Assembly: GCA_045585895.1 (NCBI GenBank)
Contig: JAZMZI010000118.1
Location: 1 to 8,532 of the forward strand
DNA: 8,532 nucleotides
Reading direction: 5' to 3'
DNA from: SVTX01 sp045585895
Lineage (GTDB): Bacteria > Bacillota > Clostridia > Oscillospirales > CAG-272
The first letter of the stretch is position 1, and every line of letters starts with the position of its first letter. The notes beneath the pieces are model-generated. The model did no database searches, was not told the origin of the DNA, and saw nothing but the letters and a program-made list of their open reading frames with translations. Below, one piece after another: positions 6,415 through 8,532 of this stretch. A program made the translations under genes and the position numbers.

Positions 6415-6505
6415 TTGTCCGCGCCACCAAAAAAGCCATCCTTCTTTTGGAAAGTTTCTTTGCATACTTTCTTCTCAAAAAAAGCAGGTCGCCGAAGGCA
6501 CGCAT
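6415..6505. repeat. Possible dispersed repeat upstream of uvrC
   Basis: This part of the gap between the ptsH terminator and uvrC looks unlike its surroundings. It has CCAAAA (6427-6432) pairing with TTTTGG (6445-6450), and GAAAGT (6450-6455) pairing with ACTTTC (6466-6471) around TTCTTTGCAT. An A-run and a GC-rich end follow. It shares only a short TTGTCCGC word with the left-edge element (76-83). No good uvrC promoter is visible; a lone TATACT at 6401-6406 has no matching -35. The repeat call rests on style and needs a copy elsewhere in the genome. Confidence 0.3.
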
Positions 6506-6559
6506 CCCCCGCGTCCCCCTCCAAATCAAAATTTAAATCGTAAAGAAGGGAGTAAAATT

Positions 6560-8407
6560 ATGCCTATCAAGGAAGATGAATTGAAGATACTGCTTGAAAA
6601 GGCGAACTCTCTGCCTTTGCGTCCGGGCGTATATATAATGAAGAACGCTCAGGGAAAGGTGATCTACGTCGGCAAATCGAGAAAGCTGAAAAACCGTGTG
6701 TCACAGTATTTTCAAAACGGCGAGAAGAATGCCAAGACCGCGGGAATGGTCAGATCCGTCAAGGATTTCGACTACTACGTCTGCGACACCGAGATCGAAG
6801 CGCTTTCCCTTGAAAATACGCTGATCAAGCAATACAATCCCAAATACAATATAAGACTCAAGGATGCGAAAAGCTATCCCTATATCAAAATAACCGACGA
6901 GTTGTATCCAAGGCTGGTTATGACGAGAACGAGAGGCGAGAGTGGAAAATATTTCGGGCCATATTCGGGAACGAGTACCGTTTTCTCGGTAATCAATACG
7001 CTGTCGGCAATTCTCGGTCTCCCTACCTGCACACGAAAATTTCCCAAGGATATCGGACGTGAACGCCCTTGTATCTATTATCAGATGAACAAATGCTGCG
7101 GAGTTTGTAACGGAAACGTTGACGTTGACGAATATCTTGAAAAGATAAAGCACGCGTCGGATATTTTGCGTGGAAATACTGCGCAGGTAAAGCGCGAGCT
7201 GACCGAAAAAATGTACGACCACGCGGAAAACGAGAGATACGAGCTTGCGGCAAAATGCCGTGATACCATAGCCGCTCTCGACCGTCTCGGTCAGAAGCAG
7301 AAGGTTGTTGCCCCCTCCGATACGGAGCACGATATTATCGGTCTTTATAACGACGACGTCTGCTCATCTGTATCTGTGTTCTTCATACGCGAAGGAGCGG
7401 TCTCCGATAAGGAGGAATTCGTTTTCGGCACTGACCGAATACTGGACGAGCAGAATATCACCGCATTTATTTGCGAGCTTTATCAAGTAAGGGAATATAT
7501 CCCCCGAAGCATACTTTTGTCCTTTACTCTTGAGGACGAAGAAACAGAGACTCTTTCAACCTATCTTTCCGAGATCGCGGGCAGAAAGGTCACGGTAAGA
7601 ACCCCCGAAAGGGGAGAGAATAAGACTCTCTGCGCCATGGTGCGCGACAATGCCGCCGAGAGGGCAAGGAATTACCGCGCCGAGGCGGAAAAGGACGAAA
7701 AGATACTTCTCCGTCTTGCAGAGCTTTTGAATCTGGAGACCTATCCCGAAAGGATCGAAGCGTACGATATTTCCAATCTCGGTCACGAGCATATCACCGC
7801 GGGAATGATAGTCACCGACGGCACGAAATTCAAAAAGAGCGATTACAGAAGCTTCAAAATTGCCTCGGTCAAGGACGGCACCGACGATTATCGGAGTATG
7901 AGAGAGGCGCTTTACCGTCGGCTTTCTCATCTTGAGGACGAGAGCGGATCCTTTGCGCAACTACCCGATTTGATTTTGCTTGACGGCGGCAGAGGACACG
8001 TTTCGGTCGTGCGTGATTTGCTCCGCGAAATGGAGCTGGATATACCCGTTTTCGGAATGGTCAAGGACGACTACCACAAGACCCGCGCGCTATGTACCGA
8101 CTCGGAGGAAATAAGCATAGCCAAGGAAAACGCGCTTTTCGTGTTTATATATAAAATTCAGGAGGAAGTCCACCGCTTTACAGTCTCAAAGATGGACAGC
8201 GCAAAGCGAAAGACCCTCACAAAATCCTCGCTGACGAAGATCGAGGGCATCGGCGATGCGAAGGCGAAAATATTGCTGAAAGCCTTTGGCGGAATTGGGA
8301 AGATCAAGACCGCGACGATTGAAGAGCTTGCGGCGGTAAAGGGCATCGGCGAGAAGGATGCCCAAAAGATATTTGAATATTTTAATTCAGAGGCGAAGCC
8401 TTCTTAA
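6560..8407 (+). CDS. uvrC: UvrC, excinuclease ABC subunit C
   Basis: UvrC makes both incisions around a DNA lesion after UvrA and UvrB have located it. The 615-residue product has all expected parts. The GIY-YIG nuclease (about 16-100) has GVY at 23-25, YVG at 36-38, Arg41 and Glu85, and makes the 3' cut. A cysteine set C157, C171, C179 and C183 (C180 is extra) has the spacing of the reported iron-sulphur cluster. A UVR motif that contacts UvrB spans about 208-242. The RNase H-like 5' nuclease has Asp403 (YDISN), Asp475 (LLDGG) and His538 (EVHRF). Tandem helix-hairpin-helix motifs lie at about 557-608 (IEGIG, VKGIG). ATG at 6560 has AAGGGAG (6546-6552) 7 bases upstream and gives the usual PLRPGVY start; an open upstream extension crosses the ptsH terminator and is not real. 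Nothing looks broken. Confidence 0.97.
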   Translation: MPIKEDELKILLEKANSLPLRPGVYIMKNAQGKVIYVGKSRKLKNRVSQYFQNGEKNAKTAGMVRSVKDFDYYVCDTEIEALSLENTLIKQYNPKYNIRLKDAKSYPYIKITDELYPRLVMTRTRGESGKYFGPYSGTSTVFSVINTLSAILGLPTCTRKFPKDIGRERPCIYYQMNKCCGVCNGNVDVDEYLEKIKHASDILRGNTAQVKRELTEKMYDHAENERYELAAKCRDTIAALDRLGQKQKVVAPSDTEHDIIGLYNDDVCSSVSVFFIREGAVSDKEEFVFGTDRILDEQNITAFICELYQVREYIPRSILLSFTLEDEETETLSTYLSEIAGRKVTVRTPERGENKTLCAMVRDNAAERARNYRAEAEKDEKILLRLAELLNLETYPERIEAYDISNLGHEHITAGMIVTDGTKFKKSDYRSFKIASVKDGTDDYRSMREALYRRLSHLEDESGSFAQLPDLILLDGGRGHVSVVRDLLREMELDIPVFGMVKDDYHKTRALCTDSEEISIAKENALFVFIYKIQEEVHRFTVSKMDSAKRKTLTKSSLTKIEGIGDAKAKILLKAFGGIGKIKTATIEELAAVKGIGEKDAQKIFEYFNSEAKPS

Positions 8408-8532
8408 AAGTTTTTACGTCGCAGAGTTTGCTTGCAAACTCGAGCAAATCTCGCTTGCGAGTTTGCAGTTTTTCTCAAAAAGCGACCGCTGATCCAACGC
8501 GCGGAGCGTTGGTCGCCTCCGCAGAGGCGAAA
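8408..8532 (+). repeat. Structured repeat, right copy (long form)
   Basis: This copy begins directly after the uvrC stop codon and runs to the window end, so its far boundary is unknown. It is the inverted counterpart of 151-229: 8475-8532 match at 57 of 58 bases, and 8408-8422 match the other end of the repeat. Between these blocks sits an extra ~46-base module (8423-8468) absent from the left copy. Conserved stems are CCAACGC/GCGTTGG (8494-8512) and TCGCCTC/GAGGCGA (8513-8530). Relative to transcription it lies in the same orientation behind uvrC as the left copy does behind its gene. Confidence 0.75.
8444..8475 (+). terminator. Likely uvrC terminator within the repeat module
   Basis: GCAAATCTCGC (8444-8454) pairs with GCGAGTTTGC (8457-8466), leaving one bulged T, and is followed by AGTTTTTCT, a plausible U-tract. 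A second perfect hairpin, GAGTTTGC/GCAAACTC (8424-8441), stands just before it. An alternative 9-bp pairing of 8434-8442 with 8458-8466 would exclude both. If active, it ends transcription about 65 bases after uvrC. Confidence 0.6.

Noticed and set aside
6368..6559. N-terminal extension of UvrC by 64 residues
   Set aside because: It starts inside the ptsH terminator, has no ribosome binding site, and UvrC proteins begin about where the ATG at 6560 puts the start.
151..8532. The whole window as a composite transposon or integrative element bounded by inverted repeats
   Set aside because: The enclosed genes are core housekeeping genes, no transposase or integrase is present, the two copies differ by a ~46-base block, and the right copy is cut by the window end so no target duplication can be assessed.
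8408..8532. CRISPR array or tandem repeat, suggested by repeated GAGTTTGC-type words
   Set aside because: The words are short, alternately inverted and not spaced by unique spacers; they are hairpin arms.

Overview
The window looks like chromosomal housekeeping sequence from a Gram-positive anaerobe of the Bacillota, most likely class Clostridia and possibly near Oscillospirales/Ruminococcaceae. The grounds are the HPr with both His15 and Ser46, a YajC beside a TIGR04086-type membrane protein, strong AGGAGG-type ribosome binding sites, and the flavour of the RimM, TrmD and UvrC sequences. This placement is inferred from protein style; no database was searched. No phage, transposase, CRISPR, tRNA or rRNA is visible.

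Layout, left to right. Bases 1-266 hold no gene; they carry nested palindromes and one copy of a structured repeat. On the minus strand, yajC (845-1171) has a near-consensus promoter and is followed by a small four-helix membrane protein gene (267-764). The ribosome binding site of that gene lies inside a terminator-like hairpin. A divergent intergenic region (1172-1423) separates these from a plus-strand run of five close genes: rimM, trmD, a 14-15-helix Wzy/WaaL-like membrane protein, and two related single-pass membrane proteins with DUF4330-like character. Next comes a free-standing ptsH with its own promoter and terminator, a repeat-like spacer, and uvrC (6560-8407). The last 125 bases, starting right after the uvrC stop codon, are a second, inverted copy of the structured repeat.

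How the genes fit together. RimM and TrmD serve ribosome and tRNA maturation. The usual companions rpsP and rplS are not beside them. Instead the run continues into three envelope-type genes that look like one functional unit: a lipid-linked glycan ligase or polymerase-like enzyme plus two membrane-anchored partners with extracytoplasmic beta-rich domains. That trio is the best candidate here for a poorly described system, though its substrate cannot be read from sequence. YajC is the Sec-translocon accessory subunit. HPr is the phosphocarrier of the sugar PTS and a regulatory target in Gram-positives. UvrC is the dual-incision nuclease of nucleotide excision repair.

The most unusual non-coding feature is the repeat at 151-229 and 8408-8532. 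It lies downstream of a gene in both places, in the same orientation relative to that gene. One copy carries an extra ~46-base hairpin module that looks like a terminator. The window stops inside the right copy, which may simply be an assembly break in a repeat.
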